Shown: positions 1 through 12,111 of the stretch, piece by piece
Numbering within the stretch: position 1 is the first letter of the stretch
Layout of the letters: each line of letters begins with the position of its first letter
Notes under the pieces: generated by a model
Seen by the model: only the letters and a program-made list of their open reading frames with translations
Database searches by the model: none
What the model was told of the DNA's origin: nothing
Source: Mesorhabditis belari
Taxonomy: Eukaryota > Nematoda > Chromadorea > Rhabditida > Rhabditidae
Assembly (NCBI GenBank): GCA_958450365.1
Contig: CAUEEP010000731.1
Location: 186,001-250,000, forward strand
Direction of reading: 5' to 3'
Length of the DNA: 64,000 nucleotides
Translations under genes and position numbers: made by a program

Positions 1-1342
1 AGTTGAGTATCGAGTCAATGAAATAGATCACCGAGATGGCTCTTCCCAATTTGACCTCACCAAACTTGAGACATATTTTGAAAAAAAATTCTCTTTGAGA
101 GCTTCTAAAAAAAATTTGAAGTACATGCGTTAGTCTAAGCAAATATCTTGCTCATTTTTTAGTATTTTTGGCGCTTTTGGGTGGAGTTTATTTGTGAAGG
201 AAGCACATCTGAAATTAAATTAATCTTAAATTAATGAAATTAAAAGTTGACCCTAAATTGACCGAGTTGACTCTAAATACATTGAAACTGATGATTTTTA
301 AATTGAAAACTCAAACTTTTTTTGGGTAAATCAATTTCGGTATTTCTTTTGATTTGCATCACTCAATAATTTGCTAATTTTCTCCTTTTTCCCAACTTTA
401 CTTTGACGAAAATTTTGGAAATCGATCTAATTTGATGATTTCTCCCGTGTTCAAAGTCTGAAAAGTACACAGAAGGATCCTTTCGAGAAAATGAAAGGGA
501 AATTTTTTGAAAATCGATTTATATCGCAAACTTACATATCTTTAGTTAATTTCTACAAATTCCAAACATTTTTCTTTACCTCATCTTGCTGCGTGTTTCA
601 CGAAAATAGAAATTCCCATTGGAACTCTTACACAAAAATCAGAACTGATCGTCACCCCATACAAAGTTAAAAAAAACCAAATTTCTTGAATTCCATTAGA
701 TTGAAAGTAGTTCTAGAGTTGAATCAATCCTCGAGAAATCCCCGACTTCCCCACGAATGAGATCATTTCCGTTTCTCGTTGATTCATTTTTCGGATTACT
801 CCCACTCCGATTATCCCACAAAAATATCGCTAATCTCTTTCCAAATAATGGTTTCCTTTTTCTTTTGAATTGAATGAGTCCCAAATCTGTCTTCCACCCC
901 AAAAGATGCCCGTGAAACACGGAAAATCCATCGGTAAATCATCGTTTGGAACATCTGTTATATCTGATATTTTAATTGCAAATACATCGTCAAACTCAAC
1001 AGGATTAAGTTGAAGGTCCCGAATTTGATCTCGGACACTTTGAAACTTGTTTCCTCTTTCCCCCTTTTTTCACTCTTATCAGCTAATCCCGATTCGAAAA
1101 AAGGACATTTTGGGGTCATTTTTAAAGATTTTTCCCCTCAAAAAAGCTTATTAATCGTTAGAAGAAAGATGTTTTTGAAACTATTTTTTCGAGATAAGGC
1201 TTTGTTTTTCGAAAACCAAGCTTCTCTATTTTGAAACAAGATCTTGATTTTTCGGTTATTTAAATTCAAATTCATTCTAGCATTTAATCTTTAAATGTTA
1301 ATTTTAAATGCAAATTATATTTAATCCAAATTTCTTTTAGAA
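1..1342. other. Non-coding left flank
   Basis: AT-rich DNA with no convincing exon on either strand. Open frames here lack splice-site support or family resemblance. TTGAAAC heptamers are present. The stretch ends in TTTCTTTTAG just two bases before the ATG of the Ras-like gene, which fits a trans-splice acceptor or the end of a leader intron. Confidence 0.5.
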
Positions 1343-3389
1343 ATGACGCTGCAAAAGCAGAAAACGGTACGGATTTTGCTAATTGGCTCGGAGGGAGTCG
1401 GCAAATCGGCACTCATCTACAGATTTATCACAAAGGTAAGCAAGTTTGAACTTCAAAAATGCTGTACTCGTTTGTAGTTTGCATATAAAGTTTAAAATGA
1501 GGAAATGAACGATTCGAAAACTAGCTATGCATCGTATTATTTGCCTCGATGCGATAGGATTCATTGATTAACTATACGACGTATCATTTGACTGGCTCTT
1601 ATTTAAAACATCATTTTTATTTTTCGCAAATCAAGCTGCTTTGTCGTTCTTTTTTTTCCTTCGTCGAATTATTTCTTAGTTTTTATCATCCAAACGGCGT
1701 TTAATTTGAAATATCGAAAAAATTTGTTCGATTTTTCACTTGAAAGCTAACTTCAGAGAGCTTTCGATGGAACGTCAGTCTTCGACGGTCACACAACACT
1801 GAATCTTGATGGGGAAACGATTAGGATAGAGGTCGTCGAATGGAAAAAGGTTTCTTTTTAATTTGACATTTTTAAATGTTAGTTGTACAGTCAATTCCGA
1901 ATGGTTGACTTTTTTGAAACACATTTTTTACTTCAGTTTGACAAAACTTTATTCTAGGATATGGATTTGGGCAGTGAGCAGACGCTTTTCGACGCAGTTG
2001 CCATCATTTTCTCGACAACAGATCTATCCGTGAGCTCTTCCTTACAGTTCATTTCACTCCAGCAATTTTCAGAGTTTCGACTATGCCTGTGAAGTGCATC
2101 GATATACATTAGAACAACAGGTCAGTCGGTTCAATAATCAACCTCTTTCAGAGAAATCAACCCGGCTTTTAAGTCCTCACTGCTGTGTTTTGGATAATTG
2201 TAATTGGTTTTTATTCTTGTACAAAATATTTAGACTCAATCTTAAGACTAGCCATTCTTTCACTTCACAAATACCGTATTCTCTCTAATAGTAGTGCGCA
2301 CTATTATTTTTTCAACCCCCTCCTACCGCAATACTATTAAAGAGTGCCCTACTATTAGAGAGAATACGGTAATATCACTTTGCATCCCTTTATAATTTTT
2401 GGAAATTCCGATTTCCAGGTCGGCATTCCAGCCCTGCTGATCGAGAGTAAAAGCGACAAATTGGAGGAGAGTGAAATGAATCGAGATGAAGTCCTCAATG
2501 TTATCAAAAGATCACACACTAAATTGTACAGGTAATTCGCGGAGATTCTTTAATGCTCTAAATTCAATTATTTTGGATTTCAATAATTGGATCCACTTAT
2601 TAAAAATCAATTCTGATCTGGGTCCTGATCTGGCTAGGTTTTGCTGCAAGTTCGGTCTACAAAAGTGTACTTTGCTCTGGCCTGGATTCTTAAAATCTTG
2701 AAAGCTTCTTTATTGCTAGAAATTTAAAAGCACAACTTTTTCTAGGGTATCCGAGAAGGAAAACTTCAATGTAACGGCCGCTTTTGCCTACTTGGTCGAA
2801 CAGGCGTTGCATGTGAGTTCATTTTAAAGTACAAAAAGAACTAACGAGAGTAAGGAGTATATTTGGCGGACAATGAACCGATTTATGGTTTAGAATTTTT
2901 TTTCAGTTAAAAGAACAAGATGGGACGAGGAGTCGCGTGGAAAAAGCGCTTGACAGTAGCTCGTGTGGAGAGAGTGTACAGGTGAGGTTCAATGTGGAAA
3001 AGCGAGCATTAGGAACTTGGTAATATTGTGAAACTGTTGACAGCGTTGCAAAAAGTTTTTAACCGAAATGTCCGAAGCAGCTTCAATTATCTGGTTTCAA
3101 AGTTGGGTTAATCGTGATAGTGATTGGCACTGAATGATCGATGGAGATCTAGAAAAACAATTCTTGAGTTTAATTCCAGTGTAATGTGTGCAGATTTTCG
3201 AAAGTTCAGACAAAAAGTTCCAAAAAGTTCGTTTAAAAAAGCTGAGTAGCCGTAAAGAATGGTAGAGAATAGTTTGAAATTTAAAAGTTTCAAAAAAGGT
3301 TAAAATTCTATTTTTAGGTAGACGAGGACAGCCGACCGAGTAGCGCGAAAATCGACCGAGAAAAGGGGAAAAAGTGTCGAATAATGTAA
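1343..3389 (+). CDS. Atypical Ras-like small GTPase, prenylated
   Basis: Eight exons: 1343-1435, 1757-1849, 1958-2029, 2073-2120, 2419-2531, 2746-2812, 2907-2981, 3318-3389. They join in phase to 210 codons before TAA. The P-loop GSEGVGKS is at residues 16-23, and the protein ends in CRIM, a CAAX box that predicts prenylation and membrane attachment, preceded by lysines (KGKK). The G4 site reads SKSD where Ras has NKxD. The G3 DxxG site is not recognisable: the strand expected to carry it reads EVVEWKKDMDLG. Length and order of elements fit the Ras/Rap/Di-Ras superfamily. The G3 and G4 changes suggest altered or lost GTP hydrolysis (inference). The ATG was chosen because it follows a splice acceptor by two bases. 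Intron 4 holds a small TA-flanked hairpin element. The exact subfamily is not clear. Confidence 0.85.
2272..2371. mobile_element. 100-bp TA-flanked hairpin MITE
   Basis: The ends are TACCGTATTCTCTCTAATAG and its inverse, each starting at a TA, as expected for Tc1/mariner-type target duplications. The arms fold back over about 40 bases. It lies inside intron 4 of the Ras-like gene and has no coding capacity. Confidence 0.7.
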
Positions 3390-4535
3390 TGAGGGAATTT
3401 TTCGAGAGAAAAATTCAAAAGAAATTTTTTGAAGAGAAATTTGTGCATACGAATAAACGGGAATTTCATCTGTTTACTGTAAAGTACAGCGATGCTTTAA
3501 AGAATGAGTTTCAATCTGGACAAGGTCTAATGGTTTAGGATAAAAGTTTAACGATAAAAACATAATATCATTTTTGCCTTCAATCATTCGAATTCGTATC
3601 AGAAACAACATTTCTTCTTCTTGTTGAAAAACGAGTTTGACTTCGTTTTAAAAGTCTTAGTTTCAATGTTAACAACCTCCTTAGTTCCATGTTAGTTCAA
3701 AAATAATTATTTTAAAAAACATTTGTTTCAATATATATTGGATTAAATGATAGTTTTGGGATCTCAATGCATGCTGCACATTATCCAGATTTCCTGTGCC
3801 TCGAAATCAAAAACACTGTTGCATAAATCCGTATTGGATCTAAAAAGGACTGTGTTGGAACCGTATTGGAGTCGTATTGGAATTTTAGGGATTTCCCTCA
3901 AATGTTTTATTTACAAGGTTAAGTTAGATCTTAGGTTTCAATTAAACAATCAATAAAAAAAATTGTGTTTCACTATTGAGTGAATCAATTTACTCGTTTT
4001 AAAAACGATGTTCCCCGAGCAACACAAATTAAACAAAGCAAATGATTTTGATTTAGAAACTTTAGTTTCAATGCAAACAAAGCCAAGACATTCAATGCGT
4101 AAAGAATCTACAAAACTTTATTAACAGATTGTTGGTTTTCAGAGGTAGTAGTGCTTGGATTTTCGCGAGAAAGTTGTTGATTTACAAATGAAAAGTTGTA
4201 GCATAAGAAAAAAGAGAAAAATAATTAATCTTTTCTTCATGGAATGAAATGGTCGATCGTCGAGTACTCTTGCTTGATTGCCTGCAATTTGTTGAAATTT
4301 GTTGAAATCCTTTCGTTACCTACTTTAATTTGGACTACCGGATAGGATACAGTATTCCTTGGTGTACTCTACTTTGCCACATTACTATAATGATATGGCA
4401 GTTACTAAAATAACACTGGCTAGTCTTGTTCTCTGTTATTGCAATCATTGCAGTTGTTATAGATATGTTTCAAAGGACTCGAGTTTGTTAATCTTCATAG
4501 ACGGTTAATTTTTGCACCATTTTGTGTCCTGACAA
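3390..4535. other. Intergenic spacer rich in GTTTCAA heptamers
   Basis: No exon was found. GTTTCAA occurs on the plus strand at 3508, 3660, 3725, 3935, 4065 and 4467, and the series continues into the next gene's introns at 4633, 5023, 5173 and 5278. The spacing and single orientation are far from random for DNA of this composition (see findings). The spacer separates convergent genes. Confidence 0.6.
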
Positions 4536-6884
4536 TCATTCTACCTTGTACGTTCCAGCAACGATCGCATACGAGATAAGGGCAAAAACGATGGCAAGTG
4601 CTTGGGCAAAGAGCCAGCCTAGAAAGATTTAAGTTTCAATAAAATTATAAAAGTAATAGCATTGAAAACTGGTGCGTATCCATAATTAGAGATTTAAAAG
4701 CTATCGGTTGGCTACGTTTTTTGAGAAAATGACAAAGTTTGCTTCCAAAAGATTGCTTTCAAATTTAATGCCGTGCAAGCTTAGATTTAAGCGTCAATAA
4801 AGTAAAAATTCGTTTTCTCGAATTTCAAAATTCACCTCCACAATTTTTGTAATGCATCGCGTACATGACTCCCATGTAGACGTAGATAACGATGACGACG
4901 ATCTGAAAGGGAAAGATAATAGCTTCCACTTCAACACTACACTTTCAACCTTTATGATAATTAATAGTTTTGCTGAATCAACGGCTTATTTTATAGCATT
5001 ACTTTAATCATTACAATATCAAGTTTCAAGTTATTCAACTCCAGGCAAGAAAACACTTTAATATCCCATGTATAGCGACTTTGTACCTCGAATCTGAGTT
5101 AATTGATAGTAAATACTAGTTAATTGCTCGTTGTTCTGTTGTAAATCGTTATTTAATCGTTTAATTTACTTAGTTTCAAGTTGTACAGCTTCAAAAATAT
5201 TTTTAATTTGTCAACCTTGCGGTGATACCATTTTTTAAGTATTACTGTGCCATTTTTTAACCAGTTAAACATGTTAAGTTTCAAGCTAATCGGGTATAGA
5301 AAACAAATTGCTCTTTAATTTTTTTTGCGTATGAATATCGATTTTTTTGTACCTTGAAAATGAGATAGGGAAGTAAAAATTTCGATTTCCTGCAGCACAA
5401 TCCGAAAAGAGCGATGATCGAGATGAGCAGAAGGGACATCTCGATAGCCATCCCAACTTTGCCCAAGCCAAGATCGAGGCAACGATCTCAACGATTGTGC
5501 AGTTCTTTTAGGGTTTATAAGTTAGGTCAGAGCCAAAGAAACCCCACAAATTGTAAGTTACAATCCATTAAAACCTACCAGCTCGTCCCCAAAACGAGGC
5601 TCGATTCGCGGTGGCTTTCAGATCGAACCTGCAAATGTTTTAGAGTAAACTTCTGTGTTAAACTCACCAATTGAAGTCGAAATGTTTCATAGCGAAAAGA
5701 AGACCGAGGAAGATGTCGAAGAAAAGAATCAAGTAGCACCAGAACTAAAAGAATTTATTACAATCTAATGCAAGCAATAACCAATGAACACGAAATCCGA
5801 TTAACATTAATAGCTGATAACTTTGAAACTTGTTTCCTTATTTTGTGCGCTTTGCACTCATGCAGTTTAGACACCGCCTTTCTGGCGCCTTCAATTCTTC
5901 CATTTCCCTCATAGCAACGATTTGATTTCATGAGGGGAAATTGAGGAATTGGGTGCGCCAAAAAGGGTGGGTTTACGGGATTACTTTAGCATAAAATGAA
6001 TAGGTCCATTTGAAAAGGTCAATGTGTTAAAACTCGCCACAAAGGACATTAGAATGAGAAAGTTTTAATTGCTGTGACATTCATGATGACATTTTACCCC
6101 TAACATCTGATCTTAGGCTCTTTCCATAGCCTAAGATACAAGGGAACCTTCCCAAGTTACCCGCGAGTTACAATATGAGATGGGTACCAAAAGAAAGGCC
6201 TGAAAATGTACGTTCAGAAACTGTTTTCAAAAACCACTAAACGGCAAAATGCACAAAGTTATAGCCGTTTGAATTTCGAAAAAATGAAGGCTTTTCTCGA
6301 ATTTGTGGAACACTGATTTTTGCCGGTGGAAAGGCCTTCCTTATGCCATCCCAAAAGGGAGCTGGTAGCCTAGTGGTTAGTCTGCCTGCGCTCGGAACTC
6401 GTTGATCTTGGCTCGGATTAGCAGTCAAGCTTTTTGCTTTGTTCGAAAGACATTTAAAAATCCTTTTTTGATGATTAGAAAATTGAATAATGTTATTTTC
6501 TAATGTTAGTTAATGATTGACAATTTATCCATCATACCAGTGGTGTACAGAGCTTGTTCAACCATTGGATGTTTACTTTCAACAATTTAAAGGCGTAATG
6601 AAAAGAATTCACGGAATTCTTTCCGCCGACAAAAATCAGTGTGCCAGAAATTCGAGAAAAGCCTTCATTTTTTCGAAATTCAAATGGCTATAACTTAGCG
6701 CGTTTTGCCGATTAGCGGTTTTTGAAAACAGTTTCTGAACGTACATTTTCAGGCCTTTCTTTTGGTACCTATCTCATATTGTAACTCGCGCGTAACTTGG
6801 GAAGGCTCCCTTGTTAACTTTTTTTGCACTTTTTCCTAGCTCACTCACCACAACGGTGCATCCACACAGCTTTGTCACGGTCAT
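4536..6884 (-). CDS. LAPTM4-like four-TM membrane protein, copy A
   Basis: Six exons: 6849-6884, 5668-5744, 5579-5628, 5353-5486, 4836-4902, 4536-4618. They give 148 codons ending in TGA. Four hydrophobic spans: near residues 13-33 after a Cys-rich start (LCGCTVV), then MSLLLISIIALFGLCC, IVVIVIYVYMGVMYA and LFAQALAIVFALISYAIVAG. The topology and the short CCRKS loop between TM2 and TM3 resemble LAPTM4 and nematode relatives, which sit in lysosomal or endosomal membranes; that assignment is inference. Exon lengths match copy B at 10202-12111 exactly except for the last exon. The acceptor at 5487-5488 is a weak TTGAG. The 1.1-kb first intron carries a hairpin element and a large foldback. Unlike copy B, the protein stops just after TM4 (GTYKVE). 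Confidence 0.85.
5862..5981. repeat. Hairpin element, GTACTTTGTGCTCTCC family (copy 1)
   Basis: An imperfect palindrome with TTTCTGGCGCCTTCAATTC on one arm and GTGCGCCAAAAAGGGTG on the other, ending at TTTACGGGATT. It is the most degraded of seven related copies in the window and lies in intron 1 of LAPTM-like copy A. Confidence 0.6.
6138..6814. repeat. Large foldback element with tRNA-like loop
   Basis: Left arm 6138-6330 and right arm 6622-6814 are inverted copies of about 193 bases, sharing for example GGTACC, AAAGAAAGGCCTGAAAATG and GTACGTTCAGAAACTG. The 290-base loop includes the tRNA-like stretch 6357-6430. The element sits in intron 1 of LAPTM-like copy A. No transposase is encoded. 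Confidence 0.8.
6357..6430 (+). other. tRNA-like remnant inside the foldback
   Basis: TAGCCTAGTGG at 6366-6376 resembles a Pol III A box, and CTGCCTGCGCTCGGAACTCG recalls an anticodon arm. The expected B box (GGTTCGANNCC) is degraded to GTTGATCTTGGCTC. This looks like a tRNA-derived or SINE-like relic, not a working tRNA gene. Confidence 0.4.
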
Positions 6885-9800
6885 TTTTGGAAGGCTTTTG
6901 GAAGGTTATAGATATCTGAAAATGTACCTTGTTAGTGCTGAATAATCTTTTCAAAGTTGTACAAAAAGAGAGAAAGTGAAGAGCTTCGAACTAACAATAC
7001 ATGGACAGATTTGTTCCTGAAAAACTTGAACTTCAATGATTGCAAAATTAGTCACACGACAGTTTGATGAACAAAAGGGATGTAAAAAACCTATCTAATG
7101 AATCAAATTTTCATTTTTTTTTGCAAAAGAGACTCTCAACAGTTGTTCTTTGCAAGAAGGGTCAATAACTCATCGCTCAAAGGCGCCAAAAATGAATGAG
7201 TTTCAAGTTTCGGTTTCTTGTGAGTATGAATAAAACAACAATAAAAAACAAACCACAACAAACAACAACAAACAATAACGAGAACAATTTCAAATTTGGA
7301 TCTAATTAATTAAAGCAAGATTTCATTCCTCAACTATTTTGGTGTCATTTCTGAACGTTAAAGCTGAACTCTTGGACAAATGACTGTAATAAACATCCAT
7401 TGTTGTTCATTGTTCATTGTTCAAACATTGTTCAGTCTCAATTACTTTGAAGTACAATTACTTTAACTGGTAAACACACACCATGATCAACCTTGATACC
7501 TTTGAAACATTTGAAATATGTATGATTTAAAGCCGATAGCCAAAACAAATATTCATTGGCAGATTTGATTTGCTCACGAAAAAATTGAAACTGGTTACTC
7601 TTATGTTTATACGACTAACGGGCGTGCGTGTGGTTTAAACCCGAATGCTTTGAAACATTTAAAATAGAAGGCGAGAATTAAAAAGGAAATTCTGAAAATA
7701 ATATGAATTTCTTTGAAACATGAAACTAAAACTGATATCAAAAATGAGCAGCTCATCTAAAATTGAGAGAATCTTTGAAATTTTAAAACTTTAACTACAA
7801 TAGGAATAGCTGCAGGTTTTTCAATTTGATAAGAGTAAGTTTGCTAAATGTAAACGACAAACAAGTGCTAGGGTATTAAAAAGAAAATCCTCAAATAGCA
7901 CCGATTTCTTTGAAACAGTGAAAAGAAAACAAAAAACAAGAATGCAAAGCTTCTTTTTGGGTCAAAGAGTGTGCCAAATGCTAAGCCCTTTTGCTATTTT
8001 TGCTTTTTTCCTTTTGCTTTCCATGGGCTTTTCAGGGGATCCCAACTGGGACTCACTCACTCGAATCGGCTTTTTCTTTTCCCTTTTCGCCAAGTGAGGG
8101 GTTATCTCCATGACATCCCCTCTTTACTATCTCTTTCTCTATTGAGTCGAGTCGCTTAAAGGATAATGAGAAAAGTTGGGCTTTGAGATGAACTTTGTGC
8201 TCTTAAATCACTCCCTTTATCTAAAAAGATAAAAAGTTTACACTTGATAATGATTTGGATTCGATAATATTTGATGGTCAAAGTCTATTCTGAAGCTTGT
8301 TTGCCTGTCCCTCTTTTATCAGTGTCCACTATCCTCCCCGTGTTTGGTTACAAGGTGTCTAAATTGAAACTGAGTTTCTTTCACAAGTAAAGATGCAACA
8401 CCTAGGTTATAACAAACTGTGGATTTTTATAAAACAAACAAAATTAAAATAATACTAGAAGCACTTGAGAGCTCATTTTCAGAAGCGCTAACTCTCAGAT
8501 TGTTGGTTGCAAGTTATCCAAATTGAAACTTTCTTTAGTTTTAAAGAAATTTACTTTAAAACTATCAGCCACAACGTTTAAATAGCAATTAAAAGGCCAA
8601 AAGAATATAGTGAAGAAAGACAACTTTAAGTCCAGATAAACCTCTTCTTTTTCTTTTCAACTTTTTTGAAACACACAAACTCAATATAGACAAGTGAAGA
8701 AAATCGAAGAGATCTTTGGTCGGCTAAAGATTGCGAAATTTTTGGCTTGCTTCAAACGAAAAGGAAAGTTTTGCTTGCATTACTTATCGTAAAATGCCCG
8801 ATTTTTCAAAGTGGAGTGCGTTAAGGATAGAATATCACGTTTAATCGGTTTCAATTAAGTTGTCAATTCTTATCCAGCATTACAATATACCCAAAAGAAC
8901 CAGTCAGCTGACTATTTTCAGCTTGTTGGGCAATTTGAAACTTCAGTCTTGAACACCTAATCCAGCATACTATAACGATATAAAAACACAGTAATTTTGA
9001 ATGCCAAAAATGAAACTAAAACAATTTATCACCTAAAAAACGAATCAAATCGTCAAAAAAACGCGGTTGGCACCTCTTCTTTTCCATCAAAAATGCATAA
9101 AAGCTTTTCCGGGCGCTACTTTCAGCCTTTCTCCTTGTCAAACACTCATCCAACCGTGAAATTCTCGCAAATTTCGGCCCCTAAATTTTTGACGATCCAT
9201 CTGATGGAAAAATCGAGATTTTCGAGTGGGCACGTGACATTTGGCTAACAATAGCATTTAGCAGAGTCTCAAAAAAGAATTAGTTTCAAGTTTAGCTACT
9301 GAAATGGGTCTGAATCATTAATTCAAATTGTTCGTACACCGCAAATTTAATTTCAAATTATCTTTACACTTTTGGTCACATGGAGATTCATTTTCTCATC
9401 GATATTACGTTTCGAAGTCCGGATCGACCGATTGAATGTTTCTAGTTTTTGGAGTATCGGTCCAAAAACCCTTGGCAATGCAAGGAGGGGTTGCGTGAAA
9501 TGGACTTGAAATGGACTTGAAATGGACGTGGACGTGGAGTGGACGTGGACGTGGAGTGGACGTGGACGTGGAGTGGACGTGGACGGCAATGCAAGGAGAG
9601 TGTTTAAAGATTTTAGCATAGATTGGATAAAAAAATTGTTTACAACAGTGAAAATGCATTTGAATTTAACTTACTGAAATACGGATTCAAATTGGCAAAA
9701 CAAGATTGACAAGATTGGTCGTTTTGACAGCTATTCGCTACCAATAAACTTTGAGTTAGGTTAGGAACTTTGAGTTAGGAACATTTAAACCGAATTTGAC

Positions 9801-10201
9801 TCTTTAAACTTTCAACCCTTGTTCCCAATGCCTGAATATTTTAATTTTACATGGAAAAACTTTTAAAACTCAAATATTTATCGAAAAAAAGCAAATAGAG
9901 AGAAATAATAGATAAATTACTGAAAAATGAAGCAAAAGCACAAAATTTAACTCTAGCAAAGTCCTTAAAAGAAAAAAGTTGCACATTGGAACACCAGAAA
10001 AGTCAAAAGCTGAAATTGAAACTTGCAAATTGGTCAAAGCTGATTATTTTTGGGAAATTTTGAAAGAAAATAGCCTTTGGGAATACTGATATAAAAGAAT
10101 GAGCTGAAGGAAAAGTTGAGGTGAAAAGATTTTGATAAATATTGGGGAAAGGTACAGTAAACCTGAAGAGAACTACCAGGATAAGCCTCAAATTTGCCTT
10201 T
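6885..10201. other. Intergenic region between the two LAPTM-like genes
   Basis: No gene was assembled. TTGAAAC, the minus-strand form of the heptamer, occurs at 7502, 7585, 7650, 7713, 7910, 8364, 8523, 8666 and 8935. A minus-strand open stretch at about 9018-9183 is bounded by an ATTTAG acceptor and a GTGATA donor, but has no partner exon or recognisable domain. A GGACGT minisatellite lies at 9490-9590. Confidence 0.5.
9490..9590. repeat. GGACGTGGA(GT) minisatellite
   Basis: Repeated GAAATGGACTT units run into repeated GTGGACGTGGA units with about 18-base periodicity. Open frames across it would give only His-Val or Ser-Thr-Pro-Arg repeats and are not credible genes. Confidence 0.85.
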
Positions 10202-12111
10202 TTATGGATAGCGTCTATCGACTTCTTGATAGTCGTACTTGATGAGACGATAGGCACCGGCCACGATCGAATAGATCAACAATGAGACGACCAGGCCGAT
10301 CACTTGAGCAAAGAGGAACTCTGGAAAATGGTGAGGAATTGACTTTGAGCTCTTAAATCATGTAAACACACTTTTCTTGGCACACTCAAAATGTGAGTTT
10401 CAAGATTATGTAGGTGAAACTCGATTGTTGCTTTGTAATCGCTAGAAAGCTACAGATTGCTACAGATTGCTACAAAGCAACATGGTGCTTTTGCTGTAGT
10501 TTACTTTGTGCTCTTTAGCAGAAAAAGTGAGCAAATTTTCATTTTAAAAACGCTGTACTTGTTTGTAATTGCATATAAAAATTGAAGCCTAGCAGATGAA
10601 AGATTCACAAATTAGCTATGCCCTATACCATTCGATTGGGTCAATCAGCAAATTAAAATCCCTCATGAACCAAGTTTGAAACCAAGCCGTTCAGTTTGAT
10701 TTTGTTTTGATTTTGACAGCATAGAAACATTGTTTTCTATGCTGTCTTGGAAACATTTATGCTTGCTTAAAGCGAATTTTGCAAAATTTTGATCTTCGTT
10801 AACTGTCTATTCGCTGTAAAACTAAATCGGCTTTTTGCAAGTTGTATAAACCGCTTACTCTTGCAGGTGTCGAAGTGAATAATGTACTGGACAATCATGT
10901 AGATCGTGAGGCAGATCATCAAGAACTGAAAATCGGGATAAATTTTGAAAGTGAAAAGTGATAGCATTGTAGGTGAGAATTTATCTATGTGGTTAACCAT
11001 TCAGAGTCAAAAACCAAGCGTTAAATGATTGAACATGGAGACTAATTAAATATTCTTTTGCAAACTTTACCCACCTTAGTTTGAAACATGCTTTTTTTGT
11101 TTGGCTTTATGAGAAGTCAGTTGGATATCATTTGAATATTTCAAAAAGGAACTGAGTTTACATGGGGTTTGCATACACCTTTGGTTACGCAGGCCGTTAA
11201 GGAAACATCAAAATATAAGGAAATATCAAAATATAAGGGAACTATTTTGCAAAATTGACCTAGCTTATTTTGAAAGCAATCTTTTTGTGTTGTCTTTGTG
11301 AATTCTGAAAGGCTTCTGGTTCTTTCACCTCTGTAAATCAATAGTATTTTAATTTGATTCACCTTGTAAATGAGATATGGAAGCAGAAGAAGCGATTTCC
11401 TGCAGCACAATCCCAAAAAGGCCAAAACGACGACGACAAGGAGGGACATTTCGGCGGCGACCCCGATCGGACCCAAACCCAAATCGAGGCATTTATCTGG
11501 AAAATGTAGCATTGGGTAATGCATCCAGCTTTGCTATAACCTTGGATTTCTTAAACTCCTTCTTATTTTCAAAACAGTAAACAAACTTTTGTTATTTGGC
11601 AAAAATCAATTGAATCCATTGCTAGTCATAAGGCTGTTTTAGCCCCAAATTCTTTGAAAAAACAATTCTCAACCTGTGGCATGGAAGAAATCGGAACGGT
11701 CGGCTTTATCGCGGAGGTTGAACCTGAAAAATTCGACTCAGGAGGATATTGTGAAAGTTTCTCCGGTGATTGGTTTAAGAAAAAGTTTAGAAAGATACAT
11801 TCTCAGATTTTATAACAATCTGCTTGCTCTTTTTTAGAAGAGAGCTTTTTTAGAAGCTCTTTTTTAACTCACAAGTTGAAATCGTAGTGTTTCATGGCAA
11901 AGAGGAGACCGAGGAAAGCGTCGAAGCAAAGCAATACATAGCACCAGCACTGAAATGAAATTCCGAATAGAAATTTGAAGTGTTTTTCGTTTCAACTTGA
12001 ACAAACTCAAAGTGAATTCGATTGTTCAATAGTTCGACTCAACTTTCTTTCAAGTAAAATTTCCAGAAAACTCACAATGACACTGCAGCCGCAGATGTGT
12101 GTCGTAGCCAT
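10202..12111 (-). CDS. LAPTM4-like four-TM membrane protein, copy B
   Basis: Six exons: 12076-12111, 11873-11949, 11674-11723, 11363-11496, 10859-10925, 10202-10320. They give 160 codons and TAA. The protein starts MATTHICGCSVICWCYVLL. Spans follow at about residues 12-31, then MSLLVVVVLAFLGLCC, LMICLTIYMIVQYII and FAQVIGLVVSLLIYSIVAG, and it ends in a short polar tail (YDYQEVDRRYP) with a YDYQ tyrosine motif that could act in endosomal sorting (inference). The first five exons have the same lengths and phases as copy A, so the pair arose by duplication. Both are transcribed leftward with a 3.3-kb gap, so an operon is unlikely. The LAPTM4-like assignment rests on topology and partial similarity; a nematode-specific family is the alternative. 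Confidence 0.87.

Noticed and set aside
6357..6430. Functional tRNA gene
   Set aside because: The B box is degraded and the acceptor stem does not pair; treated as a relic in the foldback loop.
7962..8111. 49-codon minus-strand basic open frame starting at ATG
   Set aside because: Isolated, low complexity (Lys-rich), no splice partners or known domain.
9018..9183. Minus-strand exon-like block (GPKFARISRLDECLTRR onward)
   Set aside because: It has an acceptor and a donor, but I found no in-phase partner exon within reach, so it is not reported as a gene.
9353..9659. Minus-strand frames with HVHST and PRPRPLHVHV repeats
   Set aside because: Produced by the GGACGT minisatellite.
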